Source: Actinomycetospora sp. TBRC 11914 (GTDB lineage Bacteria > Actinomycetota > Actinomycetes > Mycobacteriales > Pseudonocardiaceae). From it: a stretch of DNA of 64,000 bases. The position numbers were made by a program, and so were the translations under genes. Shown piece by piece: positions 31,203 to 39,033 of the stretch; positions within the stretch are counted from its first letter, which is position 1, and every line of letters starts with the position of its first letter. The notes under the pieces were generated by a model. The model had not been told where the DNA came from. It saw nothing but the letters and a program-made list of their open reading frames with translations, and ran no database searches. The DNA lies in NCBI RefSeq assembly GCF_012933465.1, contig NZ_JABBND010000001.1, forward strand, positions 310,001 through 374,000, given 5' to 3'.

Positions 31203-32015
31203 GTGCCCGACGACCCGGGGCCCGGCGACACCGGCTACCTCCTGCGCAACGCGCAGCCGGAGGCCGGCTCCCGCTTCGCGTCGCTCGCCGCGCTGTTCGA
31301 CGACACCACGTTCCGCCACCTCGACCGGCTCGGCGTCGGGCCGGGGTGGCGCTGCTGGGAGGTCGGCGCCGGGAGCCGCGGCGTGCCGGACGGGCTCGCG
31401 GCGCGCGTCGGCCCGGACGGGCTGGTGGTCGCCACCGACCTCGACACCGCCTGGCTCGAGGGCCCCGGACCGTCGTGGCTGCGGGTACTGCGCCACGACG
31501 TCGGCGTCGACGAACCGCCCGCCACCGACCTCGACCTGGTCCACGCCCGGCTGGTGCTCACCCACGTCCCCCGCCGCGAGGAGGCCCTCGCCGCGATGGT
31601 CGCGGCCCTGCGCCCGGGCGGATGGCTGCTCGTCGAGGAGGCCGACCCCGGGCTGCAGCCGCTGCTGTGCCCCGACGAGTACGGGCCCGCCCAGGAGCTC
31701 GCGAACCGGCTGCGCCACGGCTTCCGCACCCTGATGGCCGGGCGCTCGGCCGACCTGGCGTACGGGCGGACGCTCCCCCGGCGGCTGCGGGAGCACGGCC
31801 TGCACGACGTCGGGGCGGACGCGTACTTCCCGATCACCGCGCCGGCCGCCACCGCGCTCGAGATCGCGACCGTCGAGCAGATCCGCGACCGGCTCGTCGC
31901 CGCCGGGCTCGCGTCCGACGCCGAGGTCGACCGGCACCTGCGGAACCTCGCCGACGGTGCCGTCCCCGACCTCGCGACCTCTCCGCTGGTCTCCGCCTGG
32001 GGCCGCACACCCTGA
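31203..32015 (+). CDS. SAM-dependent methyltransferase
   Basis: The 270-residue protein reads as a class I methyltransferase: CWEVGAGSRGVPDGLA (motif I variant), VVATDLDTAWLEG, DLVHARLVLTHVP and ALRPGGWLLVEEAD. The N-terminus (GDTGYLLRNAQPEAGSRFASLAALFDDTT) and helical insert are typical of methyltransferases found near actinobacterial AraC genes. GGAGG precedes the GTG at 31203. It follows the AraC gene by 52 bases in the same direction. The acceptor is unknown. Confidence 0.85.
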   Translation: MPDDPGPGDTGYLLRNAQPEAGSRFASLAALFDDTTFRHLDRLGVGPGWRCWEVGAGSRGVPDGLAARVGPDGLVVATDLDTAWLEGPGPSWLRVLRHDVGVDEPPATDLDLVHARLVLTHVPRREEALAAMVAALRPGGWLLVEEADPGLQPLLCPDEYGPAQELANRLRHGFRTLMAGRSADLAYGRTLPRRLREHGLHDVGADAYFPITAPAATALEIATVEQIRDRLVAAGLASDAEVDRHLRNLADGAVPDLATSPLVSAWGRTP

Positions 32016-32386
32016 TACCGCGGCCGGGTCTCGCCGGAATTCCTCGGCGGCACCGTTCGCCTGTGTCGGCGGCCCGACCACGACGGCGTCTTGTCCCGGG
32101 AACGCGACGTGGGTTACCCCGATCTGCAGCGGTTCGGTCTCGTTCACGAAACCGGAGATCGACGATCTCGCAGCGCAGCAGCATCGTCGCCCTGTTCGCA
32201 CGACAGATTCCCGGGACCGGAGCGGGCGGGCTCGGCACGGATGAGCACCGCCATCGTCCCGCCGACCACGGAGAACGCGAACGACGTGACCGGGGAGAGG
32301 AGGGCGGCGTCCTCCCGGATTCGCCACGCGCGCCACGCGGGCCACCACGGAAACCGCGCCTCGTCTCCCGCGGCACGATCCGGCGG
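32016..32386. other. 371-base stretch without a supported gene
   Basis: Reading frames here are shadows without start signals. The only structure I see is a small hairpin (GAGATC, GAC spacer, GATCTC) at 32155-32169. It separates convergent transcription from the methyltransferase and the small acidic gene. Confidence 0.45.
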
Positions 32387-32533
32387 TCAGGCGTCGGGGC
32401 TCGTCGTGGCCGACGAATCGGCGTCCTCGTCGCGGGAGTCGATGGCCGGGTCCTCCTCGAGCGCGCCCTCCCAGGTCGCCGACGAGTCGCCGTCCTCCGC
32501 CTCGCTCTGGCGTCGCATCGACGTCGGGTCCAT
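32387..32533 (-). CDS. Small acidic hypothetical protein
   Basis: A 48-residue frame starts at an ATG five bases after GGAGG. It is strongly acidic (many Asp/Glu, e.g. SEAEDGDSSATWEGALEEDP, RDEDADSS) with no hydrophobic core, so it is probably disordered. It lies 70 bases downstream of the Lsr2-type gene on the same strand and may be transcribed with it. Its acidity opposite a basic DNA-binding protein is suggestive, but no function can be claimed. Confidence 0.55.
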   Translation of the reverse strand: MDPTSMRRQSEAEDGDSSATWEGALEEDPAIDSRDEDADSSATTSPDA

Positions 32534-32603
32534 CAGCACCTCCGGAGCAGTGGTTCGGGAGGGCCGGGGCTGCCCGACGGGCGCCGACGCCACACGCGCG
32601 GAC

Positions 32604-33221
32604 CTACCGCCGCGACTCCCACGCCCGGTAGTTGCTGATCAGGTCCTTGCGCAGCTGGCCCCGCGGCTTCACCTCGATGCCCTGCTCCACGGCCCAGGAA
32701 CGAATCTGTTCCCGCTCGCTGGACGTCAGGCCGTCCCGGCCACGGGTCTCGCCGCCGTCCGCGGAGGACGCCGACGACGCGGCGGGTGCCGGTTCGGGCT
32801 CCGGGGCCGCCCCGTCCGACCCCGCCCCGTCCGACGCCGTGCCGTCCGAGCTGGGCAGCCGGGAGGGGTCGCCCGCCTCGAAGGCCTCGATGACGCGGCC
32901 GGGCAGCCGGCCGCGCTCGGCCAGCGTGACGCCGTGCTCGGCGGCCCACGTGCGGATCTGGGCGTTCGTGCTCCGCGACCGGGCGGGGGCGGCCCCGTCG
33001 GAGCCCGACGACGCCGGGCGCGGCGCGGTGCGCGCGCCCCGCCGACCACCGGTGCGCCGGGCGGCCGCCGCGTACGGCTCCAGCACGCCGCGCAGCGCCT
33101 CGGCGTGCTCGGCCGACAGGTCGATCTCGTACTCGACGCCGTCGAGGCCGAAGGAGACGCTCTCCTCGGCGGTGCTGCCGTCGACGTCGTCGACGAGGGT
33201 CACCACGGTTCGTGTCGCCAT
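32604..33221 (-). CDS. lsr2: Lsr2-type nucleoid protein with two C-terminal DNA-binding domains
   Basis: The 205-residue protein is almost twice the usual Lsr2 length. Residues 1-60 are the dimerisation domain (VVTLVDDVDGS, SFGLDGVEYEIDLS). Residues 84-115 form a first DNA-binding domain (IRTWAAEHGVTLAERGRLPG) with the AT-hook-like RGR. After a Ser/Asp/Ala/Pro linker (116-165), residues 166-205 form a second (IRSWAVEQGIEVKPRGQLRK) in which RGR is RGQ. Lsr2 silences AT-rich, often horizontally acquired DNA; a bivalent form should bridge or coat DNA differently. The ATG at 33221 starts the family's conserved N-terminus. It is divergent from a membrane protein gene. Confidence 0.92.
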   Translation of the reverse strand: MATRTVVTLVDDVDGSTAEESVSFGLDGVEYEIDLSAEHAEALRGVLEPYAAAARRTGGRRGARTAPRPASSGSDGAAPARSRSTNAQIRTWAAEHGVTLAERGRLPGRVIEAFEAGDPSRLPSSDGTASDGAGSDGAAPEPEPAPAASSASSADGGETRGRDGLTSSEREQIRSWAVEQGIEVKPRGQLRKDLISNYRAWESRR

Positions 33222-33494
33222 CGCGGGGTTCTGCTCCCATCGTTCGGTGAATCGGAGCGCGGGTTTGCGTGCGCCCGATCCCGGCAATGCCGTGCGGCTG
33301 GATCCCCCTCGGGCGTGATTCTTAGCAGAAGTGCCGTCGGGATGCTCCCTCGCCGTGACCGGGATCCTCGGACGGTCATCACCAGGCGTTCACGGGGAGT
33401 TCGACCGGATCGGCGCGAAAGGACGGTTCGGGCTCGCGGTGCCGCGGGAACCACCGGCGGGACCACGGCCTCCGACGCCCGAGGAGAACGATCG

Positions 33495-34388
33495 ATGTCG
33501 ACTCTGCCTGCGCAGGCACCGCCCGACGGTGGCGGCGGGTTCAACGCCCTGCAGTCGCTGCAGAACGCCTTCACGACGCTGCTGAATTACGTGCCGAACA
33601 TCATCGGCGCGCTGCTGGTGCTCGTCATCGGCTACATCATCGCGCGATTGATCCGCGCGGGGATCTCGCGTCTGCTGCACCGCGTCCACGTCGACGACAA
33701 GCTCACCCACGGCCGCGGCGGCGAGTACGTCGCGCGGTTCTCCCCGAAGGGCCAGCCCTCACAGCTGGTCGGGCTGGTGGTGCAGTGGGTGCTGCTGGTG
33801 TTCGTGATCGTCTCGGCGGTCGGGACGCTGAACATCCCGGCGGTCACCGGGTTCGTGAACCAGGTGCTCTCCTACCTGCCGAACGTGCTCGCCGCCCTGC
33901 TGATCTTCCTGATCGCCGCCGCGGTCGCCGCCGCGGTCGGTGGGCTGGTGCACCGCACCATGGGTGACACTCCGACCGGGCGCGTGGTGCGCTCGGCCGC
34001 GCCGACGCTGGTCATGGCCATCGCGGTCTTCATGATCCTCAACCAGCTCGGCATCGCGCCGGTGATCGTCAACGCCACCTACATCGCGCTGATCGGTGCG
34101 GTCGCCCTCGGCGCCGCGCTCGCGTTCGGTCTCGGTGGCCGCGACGCCGCCAAGGACCTCATCGACTCGGGCTACCGCAGGGCCCAGGACGAGTCCGACC
34201 AGGTCCGCGCCGACCTCGAGGCCGGCCGCCAGCGCGGCCGCGCCGACGCCGAGCGCGCCCGCCAGTACGCCGCCGCGAACGACCCGGCGGCCCCGGCGAC
34301 CCCGCCGACCGGCACCGCCGCGCCGCAGTTCGCCGACCCGGCCGAGCCGACGGTGCAGATGACGCCGCAGGAGAACGGCCGGCGCTGA
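33495..34388 (+). CDS. Conserved TM-helix repeat membrane protein (MscS-related)
   Basis: The 297-residue protein has five or so transmembrane segments with an internal repeat: LNYVPNIIGALLVLVIGYIIARLI and LSYLPNVLAALLIFLIAAAVAAAV both match the conserved TM-helix found in small mechanosensitive channel relatives. After the last helix (LGAALAFGLGGRDAAKDLI, the MscS TM3-like Gly/Ala pattern) comes a charged tail of about 70 residues. A channel or channel-like role in osmotic adaptation is likely but not shown. GAGGAG precedes the ATG. A terminator lies just after the gene. Confidence 0.85.
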   Translation: MSTLPAQAPPDGGGGFNALQSLQNAFTTLLNYVPNIIGALLVLVIGYIIARLIRAGISRLLHRVHVDDKLTHGRGGEYVARFSPKGQPSQLVGLVVQWVLLVFVIVSAVGTLNIPAVTGFVNQVLSYLPNVLAALLIFLIAAAVAAAVGGLVHRTMGDTPTGRVVRSAAPTLVMAIAVFMILNQLGIAPVIVNATYIALIGAVALGAALAFGLGGRDAAKDLIDSGYRRAQDESDQVRADLEAGRQRGRADAERARQYAAANDPAAPATPPTGTAAPQFADPAEPTVQMTPQENGRR

Positions 34389-34410
34389 CCCCTCCGGGGC
34401 ACGCGGCGAG

Positions 34411-34440
34411 GGGCCGGCAGACCTACGGGTCTGCCGGCCC
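34411..34440. terminator. Bidirectional hairpin terminator
   Basis: GGGCCGGCAGACC and its exact complement form a 13-bp stem around a four-base loop, followed by TTCTC. It lies between convergent genes and overlaps the stop of the TetR gene. Confidence 0.8.
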
Positions 34441-35034
34441 TTCTCGTGTCCGGGGCGGACGGAGTGCCTCGATCCCGAGGTCGAGCGCCGCCTCGAGGTG
34501 CCGACTGCTGCCCGTGGACCGGAGCACCTGCACCCCTCCCTGGACGCCGGCCAGGAGCGCCGCGGCGTGGCGGCCGGCGTCGAGCGCGGGGTCGACCTGG
34601 TCGCGGGCCTGCATCGCCTCGATGCCCCGCCGCAGGTGGCCCTCCCACTGCCCGAGGAGGGTCGAGACCACCTCGGCGGCCCCGGGGGTCGAGTGCACCT
34701 GCCCGAGCAGGGAGCCGAGGGGGCAGTGCGCGCCCTGCGCGCGGTACCGGGCGACGACGGCGTCGCGCCAGCGCCGCCACGCCGCCCAGCTGGTGAGCGC
34801 CCCGAGGTGGGGCTGCTGGTCGTCGAGGACCCGGTCGGCCTCGAAGCGGGCGACGGCGAGCAGCAGCTCCTCCTTCCCGCCCGGGAAGTAGTGGAAGAGC
34901 TGGCCCTTGCTGGTGCCGGTGATCGCGCGGACGTCGTCGAGGGTGAGCGTCCCGGGCTCGGTGCCGCGGAGGTGGACCGCCGCGCCCTCGACGATGCGCT
35001 GCCGCGTCGCCCGGCCCTTGGTCGTGATGCCCAC
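34423..35034 (-). CDS. TetR-family regulator
   Basis: The 203-residue protein has an N-terminal TetR DNA-binding domain (TRQRIVEGAAVHLRG, LDDVRAITGTSKGQLFHYFPGGKEELLLAV) and a C-terminal domain of the LmrA/YxaF-like type (CPLGSLLGQVHSTPGAAEVVSTLLGQWEGHL). It is divergent from an SDR gene, and a near-perfect palindrome occupies the short gap. It should repress the SDR and itself; the inducer is unknown. Its stop lies inside the shared terminator. Confidence 0.9.
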   Translation of the reverse strand: MGITTKGRATRQRIVEGAAVHLRGTEPGTLTLDDVRAITGTSKGQLFHYFPGGKEELLLAVARFEADRVLDDQQPHLGALTSWAAWRRWRDAVVARYRAQGAHCPLGSLLGQVHSTPGAAEVVSTLLGQWEGHLRRGIEAMQARDQVDPALDAGRHAAALLAGVQGGVQVLRSTGSSRHLEAALDLGIEALRPPRTREGPADP

Positions 35035-35050
35035 GATCTCAGCGTACGGC

Positions 35051-35076
35051 TTTCCTGGACTCGACGGTCCAGAAAA
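35051..35076. promoter_or_regulatory. TetR-type operator candidate
   Basis: TTTCCTGGAC and GTCCAGAAAA (nine of ten bases complementary) flank TCGACG in the 62-base gap between the divergent TetR and SDR genes. Size, symmetry and AT-rich flanks fit a TetR dimer site overlapping both promoters. Confidence 0.75.
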
Positions 35077-35096
35077 TTCTCCCTAGCGTCGCCGTC

Positions 35097-35873
35097 GTGA
35101 CCTCACTCCTCGAGGGCCGCAGCGCCCTCGTCACCGGCTCCACCAGCAACATCGGCCGCGCGATCGCGACCGCCCTCGCCGCCGAGGGCGCCCACGTGGT
35201 CGTCTCCGGACGCGACGAGGCGCGCGGCGCCGACACCGTGGCGGCGATCCGGGCGGCGGGCGGGGAGGCCGACTTCGTCGCCGCCCGGCTCGACGGCACG
35301 GCGGCGGCGAGCCACGCCCTGGCGCGGGCGGCGTCCGACGTCGCCGGCCCGCTCGACGTGCTGGTGAACAACGCGGGCATCTACCCGGCGGCCACCACGC
35401 TCTCGGCCGACGACGACCTCGCCGACCGCCTCTGGGCGGTCAACGTCAAGGCACCGTTCTTCCTGGTTCAGGCCGTGGTGCCCGGGATGGTCGAGCGCGG
35501 CTCCGGCGTCGTGGTGAACCTCGGCTCCTGGGGCGCTCGTCTCGGCCTGCCCGTCGGCTCGCTCTACGCGTCGACCAAGGGCGCCCTGGAGACTCTGACC
35601 CGGGCGTGGGCCGCGGAGTTCGGGCCGCGCGGGGTGCGCGTCAACGCCGTCTCGCCCGGGGTGATCCGCCCGCCCGGACTGGACCCGTCGGTCGAGTTCC
35701 GGGGTGAAGGGCTGATGGTCGGCACGCCGGCCGGACGTGCGGGTGATCCGAGCGCGATCGGCGCCGCGGTCGTCTACCTCGCCTCCGACGCGGCGGCCTT
35801 CACCCACGGCACCGTGCTCGACGTGGACGGCGGGCGGACGGGTGTCGCCGTGTCGGCGGTCGGGGCCGTCTGA
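35097..35873 (+). CDS. Short-chain dehydrogenase/reductase (3-oxoacyl-ACP reductase-like)
   Basis: The 258-residue SDR has TGSTSNIG, VNNAGIYP, catalytic Ser in LGSWGARL, YASTK and the PG turn VSPGVIRPPG. The C-terminus (VYLASDAAAFTHGTVLDVDGG) is typical of FabG-like SDRs. NADP(H) use is likely from the basic residue after strand 2 (SGRDEARG). Expression is probably controlled by the divergent TetR protein through the operator immediately upstream. The substrate is unknown. Confidence 0.9.
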   Translation: MTSLLEGRSALVTGSTSNIGRAIATALAAEGAHVVVSGRDEARGADTVAAIRAAGGEADFVAARLDGTAAASHALARAASDVAGPLDVLVNNAGIYPAATTLSADDDLADRLWAVNVKAPFFLVQAVVPGMVERGSGVVVNLGSWGARLGLPVGSLYASTKGALETLTRAWAAEFGPRGVRVNAVSPGVIRPPGLDPSVEFRGEGLMVGTPAGRAGDPSAIGAAVVYLASDAAAFTHGTVLDVDGGRTGVAVSAVGAV

Positions 35874-35941
35874 CGGTGCGCAGCCGGACGCCCCGCTACG
35901 TCGTGGTGACGGGGCGGGGCGACCGGACCGTTGCGCCGGGG

Positions 35942-36355
35942 TCAGTCCTGCACCGTGCCGGTGAAGTCCACCTGCGTCCCGTTCACCGACGTCGCGGTGA
36001 CGAGCACGTGGTGCACGCCCTGGTCGTCGGTGCCGGTGCACGTGGTGGTGGCGCCGACCGTCGCGGGCAGGTCCTGCGTGCAGGTCACCGGGGCGCCGAA
36101 CTGCGCGGAGAGCTTCTCGCCCACGGTCGCGGCGGGCACGTTCGTCGTGCCGCCGAGGAACGCGAGCACCGCGACGACGATCGCGGCGAACAGCGCGGCC
36201 ACCGACGCCACGACGGCGACCACCAGCCCGGTCCGTCGGCGCCGCGGCCCCTGGCCCGGGATCCGGGGATCGCCCTGCGCGCCGGCGGACGGAGCCGACG
36301 GACCGGCCGGGGCGGAGGCGGAGGTGGGGACCGAGGGGACGGTGGGGACGGACAT
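35942..36355 (-). CDS. Membrane-anchored DUF4333-like secreted protein
   Basis: The 137-residue protein has a Pro/Ser-rich cytoplasmic N-terminus, basic residues (GPRRRRTG) and a single transmembrane helix (LVVAVVASVAALFAAIVVAVLAFL), then an extracytoplasmic domain resembling DUF4333 (VGEKLSAQFGAPVTCTQDLPATVGATTTCTG) with two cysteines that could pair. Such proteins are common in actinomycetes and uncharacterised. AAGGAG lies before the ATG. It stands alone between convergent and divergent neighbours. Confidence 0.8.
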   Translation of the reverse strand: MSVPTVPSVPTSASAPAGPSAPSAGAQGDPRIPGQGPRRRRTGLVVAVVASVAALFAAIVVAVLAFLGGTTNVPAATVGEKLSAQFGAPVTCTQDLPATVGATTTCTGTDDQGVHHVLVTATSVNGTQVDFTGTVQD

Positions 36356-36642
36356 GGCGGGCTCCTTCGTGGGGGTGACGCCGCGGTCGGCGTCGACGGA
36401 TCGAAGAGTGCTCCGCCACCGCGTCGCGGTCTGCGCCCGTCGCGACGGTCGTTGTGTCAGCGTCGCGACAGTCGGGCCCTCCCCGACCTCGAGCTCGGCA
36501 TGATCACCACGACGACGAGGCGGTGGACGCGGGGCGTCCAGGAGCTCGTCGGGTCGGCGATCACGACGACCGGATCGATCCGGTCCCCCCGGCTCCTCCC
36601 CGCTGCGGTGGGATGGACGGTGTCGGGGGCCGGAGGTGGCTG

Positions 36643-37518
36643 ATGGGTGCTGTGCCGACCGGCAGCGCGGCCGCAGTGGTGCTCGCCTACCTGCGCGAGC
36701 AGGCCGACGCGGTGCGCACCCAGGAGCCGCTGGTGCGCCGCGACGCCGAGGACGCCGTCCACCAGATGCGGGTCGCGACCCGGCGGGCGCGCAGCGCGCT
36801 GCGGACGTTCGGACGGGTGCTCGAGCGCGAGCGGACGAGAGCCCTGACCGACGAGCTCCGCTGGCTCGCCGGCGAGCTCGCCCCCGCCCGCGACGCCGAG
36901 GTGGTCCACGCCCGGCTCGCCGAGCTCCTCGCAGCGGTCCCCGAGGAGCTCGTCCCCCGCAGCCTCGGGGCCGAGCTCGACGCCGTCTTCGCCTGCCGCG
37001 GGGCGCACGCCCGGGCCCGCGCGGTCGCGGCGCTCGACAGCCCGCGGTACCGGGCGCTGCTCGACGCGCTCGACGCCCTGGTGGCCGACCCGCCGCTCGC
37101 CCGGCGCGGTACCCGGCCCGCCCGCCGGGTGCTCGACGCCGAGGTCGCCCGCGCCCGCCGCCGCCTCGTCGCCGCCGTGGCGACCGCCCTCGACGTCGCA
37201 CCCGGGACGGCCCGCGACGAGGCCCTGCACGAGGCGCGCAAGGCCGCCAAGCGCCTGCGCTACGCGCGGGAGGCCGCGGGGCCGGCGCTCGGGAAGCCGG
37301 CCAAGCGCTGGCGGCGGCGGATGGCCGCGCTGCAGGACCTCCTGGGCGCCCACCAGGACTCGGTGGTCATGCGCGCGACGGTGCTGGAGCTCGCGGCCGG
37401 GCGCCTCGGGCGGGACGGGTTCGCGCTCGGGCTCGTGCACGGCGACGAGGCGCTGCGGGCCCGGGAGGTCGAGGCGGCGCTGCCCGGGGTGTGGGCGAGG
37501 TGGCCTCCGGCCCCGTGA
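36643..37518 (+). CDS. CHAD-domain protein
   Basis: The 291-residue protein is a CHAD domain on its own: two helical halves with the conserved basic signatures AVHQMRVATRRARSALRTF and LHEARKAAKRLRYARE plus LLGAHQDSVVMR. CHAD domains are all-helical, carry a basic central pore lined by Arg/Lys/His, and bind inorganic polyphosphate. GGAGGT precedes the ATG at 36643. No CYTH (triphosphate tunnel) or Ppk gene is nearby. The stop codon lies inside the palindrome at 37515. Confidence 0.9.
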   Translation: MGAVPTGSAAAVVLAYLREQADAVRTQEPLVRRDAEDAVHQMRVATRRARSALRTFGRVLERERTRALTDELRWLAGELAPARDAEVVHARLAELLAAVPEELVPRSLGAELDAVFACRGAHARARAVAALDSPRYRALLDALDALVADPPLARRGTRPARRVLDAEVARARRRLVAAVATALDVAPGTARDEALHEARKAAKRLRYAREAAGPALGKPAKRWRRRMAALQDLLGAHQDSVVMRATVLELAAGRLGRDGFALGLVHGDEALRAREVEAALPGVWARWPPAP

Positions 37519-37554
37519 GCACTTTCTGGTGTCATGGCACCAGAAAGTGCTCAC
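37515..37554. repeat. REP-like palindrome 1 / terminator, carrying the CHAD gene stop codon
   Basis: GTGAGCACTTTCTGGTG and its exact complement (17-bp arms) flank a six-base loop. The TGA of the CHAD gene is bases 2-4 of the left arm. The outer GTGAGCA and the ACTTTCTG string recur in the palindrome at 40888-40963, so these belong to one repeat family. A terminator function is likely. Confidence 0.8.
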
Positions 37555-37660
37555 AGGCGCGTCAGCGCACCTCCGGTTGGGGCACGACCGGGTCCGGGTA
37601 GGCCTCCGCCACCGCGGTTGATGTCGCCAGCCGTCCGTCGAGTGACTCGAGGAGGCGGCG

Positions 37661-38428
37661 ATGATCGCGAGAGACCGGGCCGAGGGCATGGTGGTGGCCG
37701 GGATGGAGTGGCTGGGACGGGCCGCGCTGCGGGCCCTGCCCGACCCCGTCGTGGACGCGGCCGCACCGCCCGCGGCGGACCCCGCCGCCCCCGTCGTCGT
37801 GACGGGCGGGTTCGGCGCCACCGCCCCGGTCATGGCACCACTCGCCGAGGCACTCACCCGGCGCGGCCACCGGGTCACCGTGGTGGTCGACGGCGCCGGG
37901 ACCGGGTGCGCCCAGCGGGCCGCCGTCGGGCTCGCCCGCCGGGTCGAGGTGCTCGCCGAGCAGAGCAGGCGCCGCGTCCACCTCGTCGGGCACAGCCGCG
38001 GCGGCCAGTTCTGCCGCGTCGTGGCCGCCCGGTCCCCACGCTCGGTGGCCTCGCTGACCACGCTCGGCGCCCCGGTCGGTCTGTACGGGCTCGGGCCGGT
38101 CGCCCTCGGGCTGAGCACCGCGGCCGCGCTCGCGGGCAGCCTCGGCGTCCCGGGGCTCGCCACGCTGACCTGCCTGCTCGGCGACTGCTGCCGGGACTAC
38201 CGCGACGAGCTCGACGGCGACTGGCCCGCCGAGGTGCCGTTCACCCGGATCACCGGCACCGGGGACCGCACCGTGCCGAGCGCGGCGAACCACGAGCCGG
38301 CTGCGCGGGAGGTGGTCGTCGAGACCACCCACCTCGGGCTGCTCACCTCGCCGGACTCGCTCGCCGAGGTCGGCCGGGCGATCGACGGCGCCCCGGCCGC
38401 CGGGGAGCTCGTGGGGGCGGTCGCGTGA
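37661..38428 (+). CDS. Alpha/beta-hydrolase fold lipase-like protein
   Basis: The 255-residue protein has the hydrolase elbow GHSRGG with its Ser and an overall lipase/PGAP1-like layout (PVVVTGGFGATAPVMAPLAEAL, TRITGTGDRTVPSAANHEP, TTHLGLLTSPDSL for acid and His). GAGGAGG precedes the ATG. The stop overlaps the start of the next gene (GTGA), which makes a translationally coupled pair with a membrane protein. Hydrolysis of a lipid ester is plausible. Confidence 0.83.
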   Translation: MIARDRAEGMVVAGMEWLGRAALRALPDPVVDAAAPPAADPAAPVVVTGGFGATAPVMAPLAEALTRRGHRVTVVVDGAGTGCAQRAAVGLARRVEVLAEQSRRRVHLVGHSRGGQFCRVVAARSPRSVASLTTLGAPVGLYGLGPVALGLSTAAALAGSLGVPGLATLTCLLGDCCRDYRDELDGDWPAEVPFTRITGTGDRTVPSAANHEPAAREVVVETTHLGLLTSPDSLAEVGRAIDGAPAAGELVGAVA

Positions 38429-38940
38429 GCGGCACGAGCCGCGTCGTCGGGGCCCCGGCGCGCCCGTCCCGGCGGGCCCTCGGGCCGGTCGAGCTCCTGC
38501 GCGAGGCCCTGCTCGGCGCCGCGACCGGCGCCCGCAGCACCTTCGGTCCGACCGCGCTCGCCCTGCGCGCCCGGCCCGACGATCCCCGCGCCGCCGGGCG
38601 GGTCGCGCGCTGGGCGCCGGCGGTCGCGGTGGGCGCGCTCGGCGAGGTGGTCGCCGACAAGACCCCGGTGGTGCCGCCGCGGAACGGCATCGTCGGGCTC
38701 GCGCCACGGATCCTCCTCGGCGGCGCCTCGGGCCGGGTGCTCGCGACCCGCGACGGCCGCGCGGTCCCGACGTCGGGCGTGGTCGCGGCCCTGGCCGCGG
38801 TCGGCGCGGCCCTCGGCGGGGTGCGCTGGCGCGCGGCGGCCTCACGGCGGTGCGGCTCGGACCTGCCGGGCGCGCTCGCCGAGGACCTCGCCGCGGCCGC
38901 GTGCGCCTGGTGGGCCACCAGGCGCGCTGCGCGCCCGTGA
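38425..38940 (+). CDS. DUF4126-like membrane protein
   Basis: The 171-residue protein starts at a GTG overlapping the hydrolase stop. It has a conserved VAVGALGEVVADKTPVVPPRNG segment that resembles the DUF4126-type E-x2-DK-x-P motif, followed by Gly/Ala-rich hydrophobic stretches (APRILLGGASGRVLA, VVAALAAVGAALGGVRW). It is probably an inner-membrane protein acting with the coupled hydrolase. Family identity is tentative. Its TGA stop is embedded in the second long palindrome (38918-38995). Confidence 0.65.
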   Translation: MSGTSRVVGAPARPSRRALGPVELLREALLGAATGARSTFGPTALALRARPDDPRAAGRVARWAPAVAVGALGEVVADKTPVVPPRNGIVGLAPRILLGGASGRVLATRDGRAVPTSGVVAALAAVGAALGGVRWRAAASRRCGSDLPGALAEDLAAAACAWWATRRAARP

Positions 38941-38995
38941 GCAGGACGTGTCGCCACACCGACCTCTTCTGGTCACGAGCGCGGAGCGCACCTGG
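38918..38995. repeat. REP-like palindrome 2
   Basis: Arms of about 36 bases (38918-38953 and 38960-38995) with several mismatches surround a six-base loop; the left arm contains CCGTGAGCAGG with the TGA of the preceding gene. Its right arm carries TCACGAGCGCGGAGCGCACC, the exact complement of a stretch in the left arm of the palindrome at 40888-40963. Confidence 0.78.
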
Positions 38996-39033
38996 CCGTT
39001 TGCCGGGCGCGGCGTGACGGGCACGGTCCCGCC

